The notes under the pieces were generated by a model. That model was not told where the DNA came from. It saw nothing but the letters and a program-made list of their open reading frames with translations, and did no database searches. The translations under genes were made by a program, and so were the position numbers. From Streptomyces prunicolor NBRC 13075 (GTDB taxonomy: Bacteria; Actinomycetota; Actinomycetes; Streptomycetales; Streptomycetaceae): a DNA stretch of 42,860 nucleotides. The stretch lies in the NCBI RefSeq assembly GCF_000367365.1, contig NZ_BARF01000122.1, positions 1-42,860 of the forward strand. The letters run 5' to 3'. The first letter of the stretch is position 1, and each line of letters starts with the position of its first letter. Positions 15,938-23,529 of the stretch are shown here, in pieces.

Positions 15938-17140
15938 ATGACTGGACGAGGTCAAGCGAGCGCCGGCGATCTGCTCGAACTGGTACGCACCGGGCGCGCC
16001 ACGACCCGCGGCGCCCTCCAACAGGTGACGGGACTCTCACGCGCGACCGTCGGCCAGCGCCTGGACCGGCTCTTCCGCGCGGGCTGGCTGCGCGAGGGCG
16101 CGGGCGGCCCGGTGGACTCCCCGCTGGGCGGCAGGCCCTCGATCACCCTGGAATTCGACGACGCCCACGCCGTAGTCCTCGCGGCGGACCTGGACACCCG
16201 CCACGCGCGCGCGTGCGTCCTCTCGCTCACCGGCGAGATCCTCGCCGAGCACGGCGGCACGCTGGTCATCGAGGACGGCCCGGACGCCGTACTGGGCGAA
16301 CTCGGCCGCTGGTTCGCCGAACTCCTGGAGAAGGCCGGACACCGGCCGTCCGAGGTCTGCGGTATCGGCCTGGCGGTTCCCGGCCCCGTCGACAGCGAGA
16401 CCGGCCGCGTCGTCCAGCCGCCGATGATGCCCGGTTGGGACGCCTACGACATAAGAGGCCGTCTGGCCCGCGCCTTCACCGAACACACCGGCGCCCCCGG
16501 GGTACCGGTCCTGGTCGACAACGACGCCAACCTCATGGCCTACGGCGAACAGCGCACCGGCCACCCCGACTGCTCGGCCTTCGTCCTGGTCAAAGTGTCG
16601 ACGGGTATCGGCGCGGGAGTGGTCGTAGGCGGCTCCATCTTCCGGGGGATCGACGGCGGCGCGGGCGACATCGGCCACATCCGCGTCCCGGCGGGCGCGC
16701 AGGCGCTGTGCCGTTGTGGGTCCTACGGCTGTCTCGCCGCCGTCGCCAGTGGTGGCGCCGTGGCGCGACGGCTGGTCGAGACCGGGGTACCGGCGGCGTC
16801 CGGCTCGGATGTGCGGGACCTGCTGGCGTCGGGGCACCCGGGAGCGGCGGCCTTCGCCCGCGAGGCGGGACGGCAGGTCGGGGACGTCCTGGCGACCGTG
16901 GTGACCCTGCTCAACCCCGGAGTGCTGATGATCGCGGGAGACCTGGCCGGCACCTCCTTCCTCACGGGCGTACGCGAGCTGCTGTACCAGCGGGCGCTGC
17001 CGCGCTCCACCGCTCATCTGCACGTGCTCACCTCACGGCTCGGCGAGCGGGCCGGGCTGGTGGGGGCGGGGGCGCTGGTCGTGGAGCACCTGTACGCGCC
17101 GGAGCGGGTCGAGGAACGACTGCTCGCGCTGGGCATGTGA
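15938..17140 (+). CDS. ROK family transcriptional regulator
   Basis: This 400-aa regulator has an N-terminal winged helix near 20-55 (GALQQVTGLSRATVGQRL) followed by the ROK sugar-kinase-like fold. Sugar-binding strings VDNDANLMAYGE and GDIGHIRV are present. The zinc motif is CRCGSYGCLAA, with Cys258, Cys260 and Cys265; the usual Glu after GCL is Ala267, so kinase activity is unlikely and a pure sensor role is more likely. Start 15938 has AAGGGGG five to six bases upstream; GTG 15932 also opens the frame. It is divergent from two glycosidase genes and is probably their sugar-responsive repressor. The stop codon TGA forms part of a downstream tandem repeat. Confidence 0.9.
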   Translation: MTGRGQASAGDLLELVRTGRATTRGALQQVTGLSRATVGQRLDRLFRAGWLREGAGGPVDSPLGGRPSITLEFDDAHAVVLAADLDTRHARACVLSLTGEILAEHGGTLVIEDGPDAVLGELGRWFAELLEKAGHRPSEVCGIGLAVPGPVDSETGRVVQPPMMPGWDAYDIRGRLARAFTEHTGAPGVPVLVDNDANLMAYGEQRTGHPDCSAFVLVKVSTGIGAGVVVGGSIFRGIDGGAGDIGHIRVPAGAQALCRCGSYGCLAAVASGGAVARRLVETGVPAASGSDVRDLLASGHPGAAAFAREAGRQVGDVLATVVTLLNPGVLMIAGDLAGTSFLTGVRELLYQRALPRSTAHLHVLTSRLGERAGLVGAGALVVEHLYAPERVEERLLALGM

Positions 17141-17209
17141 GGGCAGCGGGCAGGTGAGATCCGTAAGCATGTGAGATCCCTGAGCATGTGAGATCCGCGA
17201 GATGTGACG
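17135..17209 (+). repeat. Imperfect 17-bp tandem repeat after the ROK gene
   Basis: Three head-to-tail units GTGAGATCCGTAAGCAT-like start at 17154, 17171 and 17188 (17, 17 and 16 bases), followed by a partial unit at 17204. The core ATGTGAG also covers the ROK stop codon (17135). It does not encode protein in any supported frame. Possible roles are a set of phased regulator half-sites or slippage-generated sequence. The whole 17141-17612 interval (472 bp) has no supported gene. Confidence 0.7.
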
Positions 17210-17295
17210 TCCGGGTTTCCGTCTCGCTGCTCGTCCGGATGGTGAAATCCGGGCGGTTGTGGAAGCGTGATTCTCGCCACCTTTGATAGGGGTGG

Positions 17296-17309
17296 CGCTC
17301 AGGTGAGCG
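17296..17309. promoter_or_regulatory. Palindrome CGCTCAGGTGAGCG, copy 1
   Basis: CGCTCA and TGAGCG are exact reverse complements around GG. An identical 14-mer occurs 101 bp downstream (17397-17410). Two exact copies flanking a strong hairpin suggest a protein-binding pair, possibly looping. Confidence 0.6.
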
Positions 17310-17333
17310 GATCTTGCGCGGCTGCACTTCTCC

Positions 17334-17360
17334 AAGGGGTGGCACTGCGTGCCACCCCTT
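17334..17360. terminator. Strong hairpin between the palindromes
   Basis: An 11-bp perfect stem (17334-17344 with 17350-17360, left arm AAGGGGTGGCA) closes a 5-base loop. It could end ROK transcription, but the same GGGGTGGCA string recurs downstream of PPDK (20449 and 20501), so it may also be a shared element. Confidence 0.6.
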
Positions 17361-17396
17361 GATCGTTCATCGATCGAAAACAACCGAGCCGCTAAC

Positions 17397-17410
17397 CGCT
17401 CAGGTGAGCG
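17397..17410. promoter_or_regulatory. Palindrome CGCTCAGGTGAGCG, copy 2
   Basis: This is an exact copy of the 14-bp palindrome at 17296-17309. It lies about 200 bp upstream of the PPDK start. The binding protein is not known to me. Confidence 0.6.
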
Positions 17411-17538
17411 TAAAAACGCGCCGATGAAGCTCGCCGCGTTCAAGAAGTGAAAACATCCGGCGGTGTTCGCTTGCCGAGCTTTGACTTTCGATCCGCTGGC
17501 GGACTGCCGGTTACAGACGCATGACATGCAAGTGGACG

Positions 17539-17563
17539 TACCCAGACGCCTTCGATCTGGGTA
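17539..17563 (+). promoter_or_regulatory. Inverted repeat in the PPDK promoter or leader
   Basis: TACCCAGA (17539-17546) and TCTGGGTA (17556-17563) are exact inverted repeats separated by 9 bases. The right arm runs into TATGTT (17562-17567), a possible -10 box, so a bound protein would block transcription. Alternatively it is an RNA stem in the leader. It lies 50-74 bp before the start codon. Confidence 0.55.
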
Positions 17564-17612
17564 TGTTCCTGGCCGTCAGGGCAGCCACCCGCGTCCCGAG
17601 GAGTCGAGACCC

Positions 17613-20348
17613 GTGTCGGAAAACAAAGAACCCCACGTAGTGAAGTTCGTCTACGACTTCACCGAGGGAAACAAGGACCTCAAGGACCTCCTCGGCGGCA
17701 AGGGTGCCAACCTCGCCGAGATGACGAACCTGGGCCTTCCCGTCCCTCCCGGCTTCACCATCACCACCGAGGCGTGCAAGACCTACCTCGACAGCGGGGA
17801 CGAACCTGCGGCACTGCGTGACGAGGTGAGTGCACACCTCGACGCGCTTGAGTCGACGATGGGCAAGAAGCTGGGGCAGGCCGACGACCCCCTCCTCGTA
17901 TCGGTCCGCTCCGGGGCGAAGTTCTCCATGCCCGGCATGATGGACACCGTCCTGAACATCGGCCTCTCCGACAAGTCCGTGCAGGGCCTGGCGAAGCAGG
18001 CCGGCGACGAGCGCTTCGCGTGGGACTCGTACCGCCGCCTGATCCAGATGTTCGGCAAGACCGTCCTCGGCGTCGACGGCGAGCTCTTCGAGGAGGCGCT
18101 CGACAAGGCCAAGGACGCCAAGAAGGTCGTCGTGGACACCGAGTTGGACGCTGCCGACCTGAAGAAGCTGGTCACCCGGTTCAAGCGGATCGTCAAGACC
18201 GAGGCGGGCCGTGACTTCCCGCAGGACCCGCGCGAGCAGATGGACCTCGCCATCCACGCGGTCTTCGACTCCTGGAACACCGACCGCGCCAAGCTCTACC
18301 GCCGCCAGGAACGCATCCCGCACGACCTCGGCACGGCGGTCAACGTCTGCTCGATGGTCTTCGGCAACCTCGGCCCCACAGCTACATCTATTGGGGGCGG
18401 CACGGGCGTCGCCTTCACCCGCGACCCGGCCAGCGGCCACCAGGGCGTCTACGGCGACTACTTGCAGAACGCGCAGGGCGAGGACGTAGTCGCAGGCATC
18501 CGAAACACCGTGCCCCTCGCGGAACTTGAGCAGATCGACAAGAAGTCGTACGACCAGCTCATGCAGATCATGAAGACCCTGGAGAACCACTACAAGGATC
18601 TCTGCGACATCGAGTTCACCATCGAGCGCGGGCAGTTGTGGATGCTCCAGACGCGGGTGGGGAAGCGGACGGCGGGTGCGGCCTTCCGTATCGCGACCCA
18701 ACTCGTCGACCAGGGGCTGATCGACGAGGCGGAGGCCCTCCAGCGGGTCACCGGCGCGCAGTTGGCGCAGCTGATGTTCCCGCGCTTCGACGACGAGGCG
18801 AAGGTCCAGCAGGTCGGGCGGGGCATCGCGGCGTCGCCGGGTGCGGCGGTCGGCAAGGCGGTCTTCGACTCGTACACGGCGGTGAAGTGGTCGCGTTCGG
18901 GCGAGAAGGTGATCCTGGTCCGCCGCGAGACGAACCCCGACGACCTCGACGGCATGATCGCGGCGGAGGGCATCCTCACGTCGCGCGGCGGCAAGACGTC
19001 CCACGCGGCCGTCGTGGCGCGGGGCATGGGCAAGACGTGTGTGTGCGGCGCGGAGGAGTTGGAGGTCGACACCAAGCGGCGCCGGATGACGGTGCCGGGT
19101 GGTCACGTGGTCGAGGAGGGCGACGTGATCTCCATCGACGGCTCCAGCGGCAAGGTGTACTTGGGCGAGGTCCCGGTGGTCCCCTCCCCGGTCGTGGAGT
19201 ACTTCGAGGGCCGGATGCACGCGGGCGCCGACGATGCCGACGAGCTGGTCGAGGCGGTCCACCGGATCATCGGATACGCGGACCGCGTACGCCGGTTGAG
19301 GGTGCGCGCCAATGCGGACAACGCCGAGGACGCGCTGCGCGCCCGCCGCTTCGGGGCACAGGGCATCGGCCTGTGCCGTACGGAGCACATGTTCCTGGGC
19401 GACCGCCGCGAGTTGGTGGAACGCCTGATCCTGGCCGACACGGCGGTGGAGCGCGAGGAGTCCCTCAAGGCTCTTCTCCCGCTCCAGAAGGCCGACTTCG
19501 TCGAGCTGTTCAAGGCGATGGACGGACTCCCGGTCACTGTCCGCCTGTTGGACCCGCCGCTGCACGAATTCCTGCCGGACATCACGGAGTTGTCGGTCCG
19601 GGTGGCTTTGGCCGAGTCCCGCCAGGAGTCCCACGAGAACGACCTCCGCCTCCTCCAGGCGGTCCACCGTCTGCACGAGCAGAACCCGATGCTGGGCCTG
19701 CGGGGCGTACGCCTGGGTCTCGTGATCCCCGGCCTGTTCACCATGCAGGTAAGGGCGATCGCCGAGGCCGCCGCCGAACGCAAGGCGGCGAAGGGCGACC
19801 CGCGGGCCGAGATCATGATCCCGCTGGTCGGTACGGTCCAGGAGCTGGAGATCGTCCGCGAGGAGGCCGACCAGGTCGTCGCGGAGGTGGAGGCGGCAAC
19901 GGGTACGTCCCTGAAGCTGTCGATCGGCACGATGATCGAACTCCCGCGCGCCGCCCTGACGGCGGGTCAGATCGCGGAGGCGGCGGAGTTCTTCAGCTTC
20001 GGCACGAACGACCTCACGCAAACGGTGTGGGGCTTCAGCCGGGACGACGTAGAGGCGTCGTTCTTCACGGCCTACCTGGAGAAGGGCATCTTCGGCGTCA
20101 GCCCCTTCGAGACGATCGACCGCGACGGCGTCGGCTCCCTGGTGAAGCTGGCGGCGAAGGCGGGCCGCGAAACCCGCCCGGACCTCAAGCTCGGCGTCTG
20201 CGGCGAACACGGCGGTGACCCCGAGTCGGTCCACTTCTTCCACGAGGTCGGACTGGACTACGTGTCCTGCTCGCCGTTCCGGATTCCGGTGGCCCGGCTT
20301 GAGGCGGGGCGGGCGGCTTCTGCGGCGCAGGGGAGTGACCACCGGTAG
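17613..20348 (+). CDS. ppdK: Pyruvate, phosphate dikinase
   Basis: This 911-aa enzyme interconverts pyruvate, ATP and phosphate with PEP, AMP and pyrophosphate, working in gluconeogenesis or PPi-linked glycolysis in the cytosol. Domain order is normal. First comes the ATP-grasp nucleotide-binding half (GGKGANLAEM near 30-39, GTGVAFTRDPASG near 265). Then comes the swivelling phosphohistidine domain, with GGKTSHAAVVARGMGK carrying His464. Last is the PEP/pyruvate TIM barrel, with GLCRTEHMF, FGTNDLTQ and the CGEHGGDP active-site cysteine Cys863. Length is typical. The GTG at 17613 has GAGGAG upstream; a later GTG (VKFVYDF) is possible. The long leader with palindromes and repeats suggests elaborate control. 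A hairpin follows at 20448. Confidence 0.96.
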   Translation: MSENKEPHVVKFVYDFTEGNKDLKDLLGGKGANLAEMTNLGLPVPPGFTITTEACKTYLDSGDEPAALRDEVSAHLDALESTMGKKLGQADDPLLVSVRSGAKFSMPGMMDTVLNIGLSDKSVQGLAKQAGDERFAWDSYRRLIQMFGKTVLGVDGELFEEALDKAKDAKKVVVDTELDAADLKKLVTRFKRIVKTEAGRDFPQDPREQMDLAIHAVFDSWNTDRAKLYRRQERIPHDLGTAVNVCSMVFGNLGPTATSIGGGTGVAFTRDPASGHQGVYGDYLQNAQGEDVVAGIRNTVPLAELEQIDKKSYDQLMQIMKTLENHYKDLCDIEFTIERGQLWMLQTRVGKRTAGAAFRIATQLVDQGLIDEAEALQRVTGAQLAQLMFPRFDDEAKVQQVGRGIAASPGAAVGKAVFDSYTAVKWSRSGEKVILVRRETNPDDLDGMIAAEGILTSRGGKTSHAAVVARGMGKTCVCGAEELEVDTKRRRMTVPGGHVVEEGDVISIDGSSGKVYLGEVPVVPSPVVEYFEGRMHAGADDADELVEAVHRIIGYADRVRRLRVRANADNAEDALRARRFGAQGIGLCRTEHMFLGDRRELVERLILADTAVEREESLKALLPLQKADFVELFKAMDGLPVTVRLLDPPLHEFLPDITELSVRVALAESRQESHENDLRLLQAVHRLHEQNPMLGLRGVRLGLVIPGLFTMQVRAIAEAAAERKAAKGDPRAEIMIPLVGTVQELEIVREEADQVVAEVEAATGTSLKLSIGTMIELPRAALTAGQIAEAAEFFSFGTNDLTQTVWGFSRDDVEASFFTAYLEKGIFGVSPFETIDRDGVGSLVKLAAKAGRETRPDLKLGVCGEHGGDPESVHFFHEVGLDYVSCSPFRIPVARLEAGRAASAAQGSDHR

Positions 20349-20447
20349 GACGTACGGGATTCAGTCGTACGGCATCCAAGAACCCCGGAACTGCTGTCGG
20401 TCATCCTGACCCTCACCGACGCGGCGGTGGTTCCGGATTGCGAGGGG

Positions 20448-20480
20448 AGGGGTGGCACCCTGTGCGGGGGTGTCGCCCTT
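20448..20480 (+). terminator. Hairpin downstream of PPDK
   Basis: A 13-bp stem (20448-20460 with 20468-20480) pairs CACCC with GGGTG at the loop side and continues with some G-U pairs, closing a 7-base loop. The descending arm ends CCCTTCTCT. It lies 100 bp past the PPDK stop. Confidence 0.6.
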
Positions 20481-20902
20481 CTCTGCATGATCTGCGGAGA
20501 GGGGTGGCAAGCTAAGTCACTGGACAGGCAAAACGGCGTTTGCTGGCGTTGGTTGTCGTTGAACTCGCGCGAGGCCGTTGTGCCCTTCAGAGGTGCGGTT
20601 GGCTCTCGTTCGCGCCGGTCTCCAGACGGCCCGGCTCATGCGCATCGGCAGATGTGCAGCGGGCTGGCTCAAGTCACCTTGGCCAGCACATTCACCACGT
20701 GCGCGAGAGCGCGGGGGACAGCTGGGGGAAAACGGGAGGCTTGTCCTTGGGGTGCTCGTGGAACTTGCGTGCCTTGGAGGCCGGCCGAGACTTCGCGCGC
20801 TACCACTTGCCAGACCTCGCCGCGCGGTGCGATCACGCGACAGCTGACGATGTGAGTCAACTGACTTGGATGCCTCCGGTTGCTGAGGGCAGAACTTTCG
20901 AC
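20481..20902. other. No supported gene; possible remnant
   Basis: Short open frames occur but have no consistent codon pattern and no domain I recognise. GGGGTGGCA recurs at 20501-20509. The stretch could be decayed coding DNA linked to the frameshifted gene that follows. I see no tRNA or integrase. Confidence 0.5.
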
Positions 20903-21297
20903 ATGAGCGATGCGGACAACGAAGAGGCCGACCGGCGCGCTCGCGAAGAACGCATGTTCCAGCACGGCATCCACGTCGACACCATGCTGTTTCAGCGGGG
21001 GAACCTGTTCCTGGTGGCTCAATCGTTGAGGCCGTCGCTTACGCCACCGTGCAATCCGAGGACGCCCGGCACATCATGGCGGGGTTCGGCATCGTTCTCA
21101 CCCTTTGCTGGATCTACGTGAGCCACCGCCACTACCGCTACACCATCCGTGTTCTGCGCCGCCTCGAAGAGCAGCTCCCCGACTACCGTGCGACGCGGGC
21201 AGCAACCCGCCTGCCCGGCTTCAACTCGACCCCCGTGATCGCTTACGCGATTCCCGCGTTGTCCGGTGTGATGTGGCTGGCGCTGTTGGCTCTCTAG
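20903..21297 (+). pseudogene. Frameshifted small membrane protein
   Basis: The ATG at 20903 starts a frame reading MSDADNEEADRRAREE, then MFQHGIHVDTMLFQRGNLFLVAQ. At about 21019-21024 the sensible sequence moves to the -1 frame (SIVEAVAYATV), continues through a membrane helix (HIMAGFGIVLTLCWIYVS), a basic loop and a second helix (AYAIPALSGVMWLALLAL), and stops at 21297. The joined product of about 131 aa would be a charged N-terminus with two or three helices, a form I associate with small Streptomyces membrane proteins of unknown function. No slippery heptamer or stimulating stem is seen at the shift, so mutation or a sequencing error is more likely than programmed frameshifting. Confidence 0.7.
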
Positions 21298-21649
21298 CCG
21301 AGCCAGTTCGTAGGGCTTTGGGCAACGCAGCCGAGCCAGCACCGCTTTCCAACGGTCCGTGCGGCCGTACGAGGGCGTCCGCGGCCGTTCATGCGGCAGG
21401 TCAGGTGGGGTGCGCGGATGGCGGTGAACGGTAGCGTCCGGCACCGCACTGGACAAAGACCAGGACAACGATCGGTACCGAACGGCCAAGCGGACGCGGA
21501 AGGTTGGAGGTCGCGGGAGGCGGGGCCTTCCCACCTCCTTACCCAGGCTTCCATCCCCTCCGCCGTCGACCCACACGTCCGTGGAGCGGGCAGCCAAAAA
21601 GCTGCCTGTAGTTGATGAGGGCGTTCTGGATCTTGCTGGCCATCGCCGA
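21298..21649. other. Gene-free stretch with a small hairpin
   Basis: No convincing gene in 352 bp. GGCAGC (21589-21594) pairs with GCTGCC (21601-21606) around CAAAAA; read on the minus strand the loop is TTTTTG. It lies 44 bp past the XRE stop and may be its terminator. GGTACCG and similar short dyads are present without clear meaning. Confidence 0.45.
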
Positions 21650-22504
21650 TCAGTGCAGGGCTTCGACGGCCTTCACGATCAGTGCGCGAGCCTCGGCACC
21701 ATAGACCGCCATGCCGCGCAATTCCTCGAAGGCCCTCAGATACAGGGTGATTTCCGCCGGCTCGGTGATGCGGACGCGAGCGGATACCAGCTCGACGCTG
21801 ACGAGGCGGTCGTCGTAGATGTGGAATGTCTCCCGCGGCCACTGGTCCCTCGGTGAAGCGGCCATCGGCACGATGCCGAGCGACACCTGCGGGAGGGCGC
21901 CGGCAGTGAGGAGGTAACCGAGTTGGGCCGCCATGGCGTCCGCATCGCGTATCTGGTGGTGGAGGACGGACTCCTCGATCACGGCGACCAGCCGGTGCCC
22001 GGGCTTGTGGATGATCCGGCTTCGGGCGACGCGAGCTCTGGCGGCGTCCGCGCTGTCGTCGATCTGCACCTCTCGAAAGCGAGCGCTGATCCCGAGGACG
22101 CCTGCGGCGTAGCCCTCCGTCTGGAGTAGGCCGGGTACCAGGGAGGAGGAGTAGATCCGGAAGAGCGCGGTGTCTTGGAACAGCCGCGGCTCGCTGGCCT
22201 GAAGTGCCTTGAGGCCGTCGCGGACTTGAGCGCGCCATTCCGTGTACAGCGATTCCGCGTGCAGCGACCGTGCGATGAGAGGTTCGGCCTGGTCAACGGC
22301 ACCGCAGGCCCGGCACCACAGGCGGATGTCGGTCGCGGTCGGTGCGGTCTTGGCGTTCTCGATGCGGGAGGTCTTGGCGTGATGCCAGTCGCATCGGCCG
22401 GCCAGTTCGACGACCGTCAGCCCGGCAGTCCACCGCAGGTCGCGAAGTTGGCGTGCGACGACCTCGCGCGCAACCTGAGCGGACGAGGACGGGGAGATGG
22501 GCAT
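21650..22504 (-). CDS. XRE regulator with DUF5753 (Scr1-type) domain
   Basis: This 284-aa protein opens with a Cro/C1 helix-turn-helix at about 15-70 (LRWTAGLTVVELAGRCDWHHAKTSRIEN). From about 90 to the end comes the DUF5753 ligand-like domain, marked by FRIYSSSLVPGLLQTEGYA and VSLGIVPM. Streptomyces have dozens of such paralogues, each next to a small partner gene; some affect development or antibiotic production. Here it is the third gene of a tight minus-strand cluster (small protein, DUF6879, XRE), 27 bp behind the DUF6879 gene. The start at 22504 has no strong ribosome site, which fits translation after the upstream gene. The likely role is DNA-binding partner of the DUF6879 protein. Confidence 0.9.
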   Translation of the reverse strand: MPISPSSSAQVAREVVARQLRDLRWTAGLTVVELAGRCDWHHAKTSRIENAKTAPTATDIRLWCRACGAVDQAEPLIARSLHAESLYTEWRAQVRDGLKALQASEPRLFQDTALFRIYSSSLVPGLLQTEGYAAGVLGISARFREVQIDDSADAARARVARSRIIHKPGHRLVAVIEESVLHHQIRDADAMAAQLGYLLTAGALPQVSLGIVPMAASPRDQWPRETFHIYDDRLVSVELVSARVRITEPAEITLYLRAFEELRGMAVYGAEARALIVKAVEALH

Positions 22505-22531
22505 GAACTGGCCTGTCCGATACTGCCGACG

Positions 22532-23065
22532 TCAGTGGATCTCGTACTGGTCGTGCGGGATGGCTCGTTCCCAGACGGCCTCGAAGGCATCAGAACACAG
22601 TTTGGCCGCAGCCGGATCGTGGGTGACCTCGCCGCCCTGGGACGCGCCTTCGCCGCTGAAGTGGTTCCAGCGGACGACCTGTTCGTCGAAGAGCCAGAAG
22701 TCGTTTCCGGGCAGGGCGATGGCGGAGGCCTGGCGTCGGGGAAGCCAGCGCACCTGCTCGCCTGCCGCGACGTTCGTGAAGGTGCCGTCGTAGAGGAAGC
22801 GGGTGTACTCGCTGACGGGCTCCGACACGATCCGGGCTCGTCGGACGGTCACGCCACGTGCGACGGTCTCTTCGACCAGGTCGAGCCAGGGGCGCCACCA
22901 GGAGCCCCGGTCGGCGGGGTTGTGCCGGAAGCCTTGCCGCCAGTCCGCGAAGGGACCGCTCTCGTAGTCCACCGCGTAGACGTCCCGCATCTCCAGGTGT
23001 ACGGCGGTGCGAGTGGCGCCGGAGAGGAGGTCAGCGAACGCTTGCGGCGGAACGTTCGACTGCAT
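22532..23065 (-). CDS. DUF6879 family protein
   Basis: This 177-aa soluble protein is recognised by FADWRQGFRHNPADRG, the middle TRARIV-like strand (VRRARIVSEPVSEYTRF) and the hallmark NDFWLFDEQVVRWNHFSG near 120-137. The family is common in Streptomyces next to XRE/DUF5753 regulators and has no established biochemical function. Its start overlaps the end of the preceding small gene by 35 bp, with GGGAGG as ribosome site inside that gene, so the two are translationally linked. No catalytic motif, membrane segment or signal peptide is visible. It may be a regulator partner, an antitoxin-like or an effector protein; the sequence does not decide. Confidence 0.85.
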   Translation of the reverse strand: MQSNVPPQAFADLLSGATRTAVHLEMRDVYAVDYESGPFADWRQGFRHNPADRGSWWRPWLDLVEETVARGVTVRRARIVSEPVSEYTRFLYDGTFTNVAAGEQVRWLPRRQASAIALPGNDFWLFDEQVVRWNHFSGEGASQGGEVTHDPAAAKLCSDAFEAVWERAIPHDQYEIH

Positions 23066-23297
23066 CGCAGGCCTCCCTGATCAGCGGCACCATCCTGGCT
23101 GGGATACGGACTACGGCCTCGTTCTCGGGGATGCCGATCGCGTGACCTGGTACCTCGAACGCCGCGCACTCCGCTTCGAGTTCGAGGTCCGGCTTCCATC
23201 CTTGGAGGACGAGTTCTTGCTTCTCCTGGTCGACCCAGACCGTGGGTGATTCGTAGTCACCGGTGTTCTGGTCGATTCCGATGAACAGCAGCGGCAC
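23031..23297 (-). CDS. Small acidic protein, first gene of DUF6879/XRE cluster
   Basis: The product has 88 aa if translation starts at the GTG 23297. I prefer that start because GGAGG lies five bases before it; the ATG at 23312 would place the ribosome site inside the gene. The sequence opens LLFIGIDQNTGDYESPTVWVD, then has QGWKPD and a closing VVRIPARMVPLIREACD helix. I know similar proteins as conserved partners of DUF6879 genes, always unnamed. It is acidic, soluble and single-domain. It overlaps the DUF6879 start by 35 bp. Function unknown. Confidence 0.8.
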   Translation of the reverse strand: MPLLFIGIDQNTGDYESPTVWVDQEKQELVLQGWKPDLELEAECAAFEVPGHAIGIPENEAVVRIPARMVPLIREACDAVERSAASVR

Positions 23298-23312
23298 GGT
23301 TTCCTCCAGCAT

Positions 23313-23410
23313 CTAGTTATGCAGGACTGTGCAACTCAGTCGTCCCGTGAACTGACCCAAGTCAAGGGCTCGTTACCAGCCAATGGCTGGCCATCTTGTT
23401 GTGCGCACAT
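23313..23410. promoter_or_regulatory. Dyad-rich divergent region of DUF6879 cluster and DUF6415 gene
   Basis: Three dyads are seen: GTTAT-GCAGGACTGT-GCAAC (23316-23335, imperfect), CCAGCC-AAT-GGCTGG (23376-23390, perfect) and TGTGCGCACA (23400-23409, perfect). TGTGC/GCACA half-sites recur at 23329 and 23415. The XRE product is the likely ligand of at least one. Promoter boxes cannot be fixed. Confidence 0.5.
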
Positions 23411-23529
23411 ATCTGCACATTGCTGGAGCTCATGCCTGTCGCGCTCCTAGGCTCCGCAGTGACGACATGGCTCCGGCGAGCGGCTGGGCCGCCGGACCGG
23501 GGCACGGCCCCGCTGCGAGGAGCGCCGAC

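Noticed and set aside
17511..20342. 943-codon minus-strand frame opposite ppdK
   Set aside because: Exact antisense of the PPDK gene with no domain; the plus frame has every family motif.
20481..20902. tRNA or attachment site next to ppdK
   Set aside because: No cloverleaf or T-loop GGTTCRANYC-type string with a matching acceptor stem was found, and no integrase is nearby.
21019..21030. Programmed -1 frameshift signal
   Set aside because: No X-XXY-YYZ heptamer and no nearby stimulating stem at the join; mutation or sequencing error is simpler.
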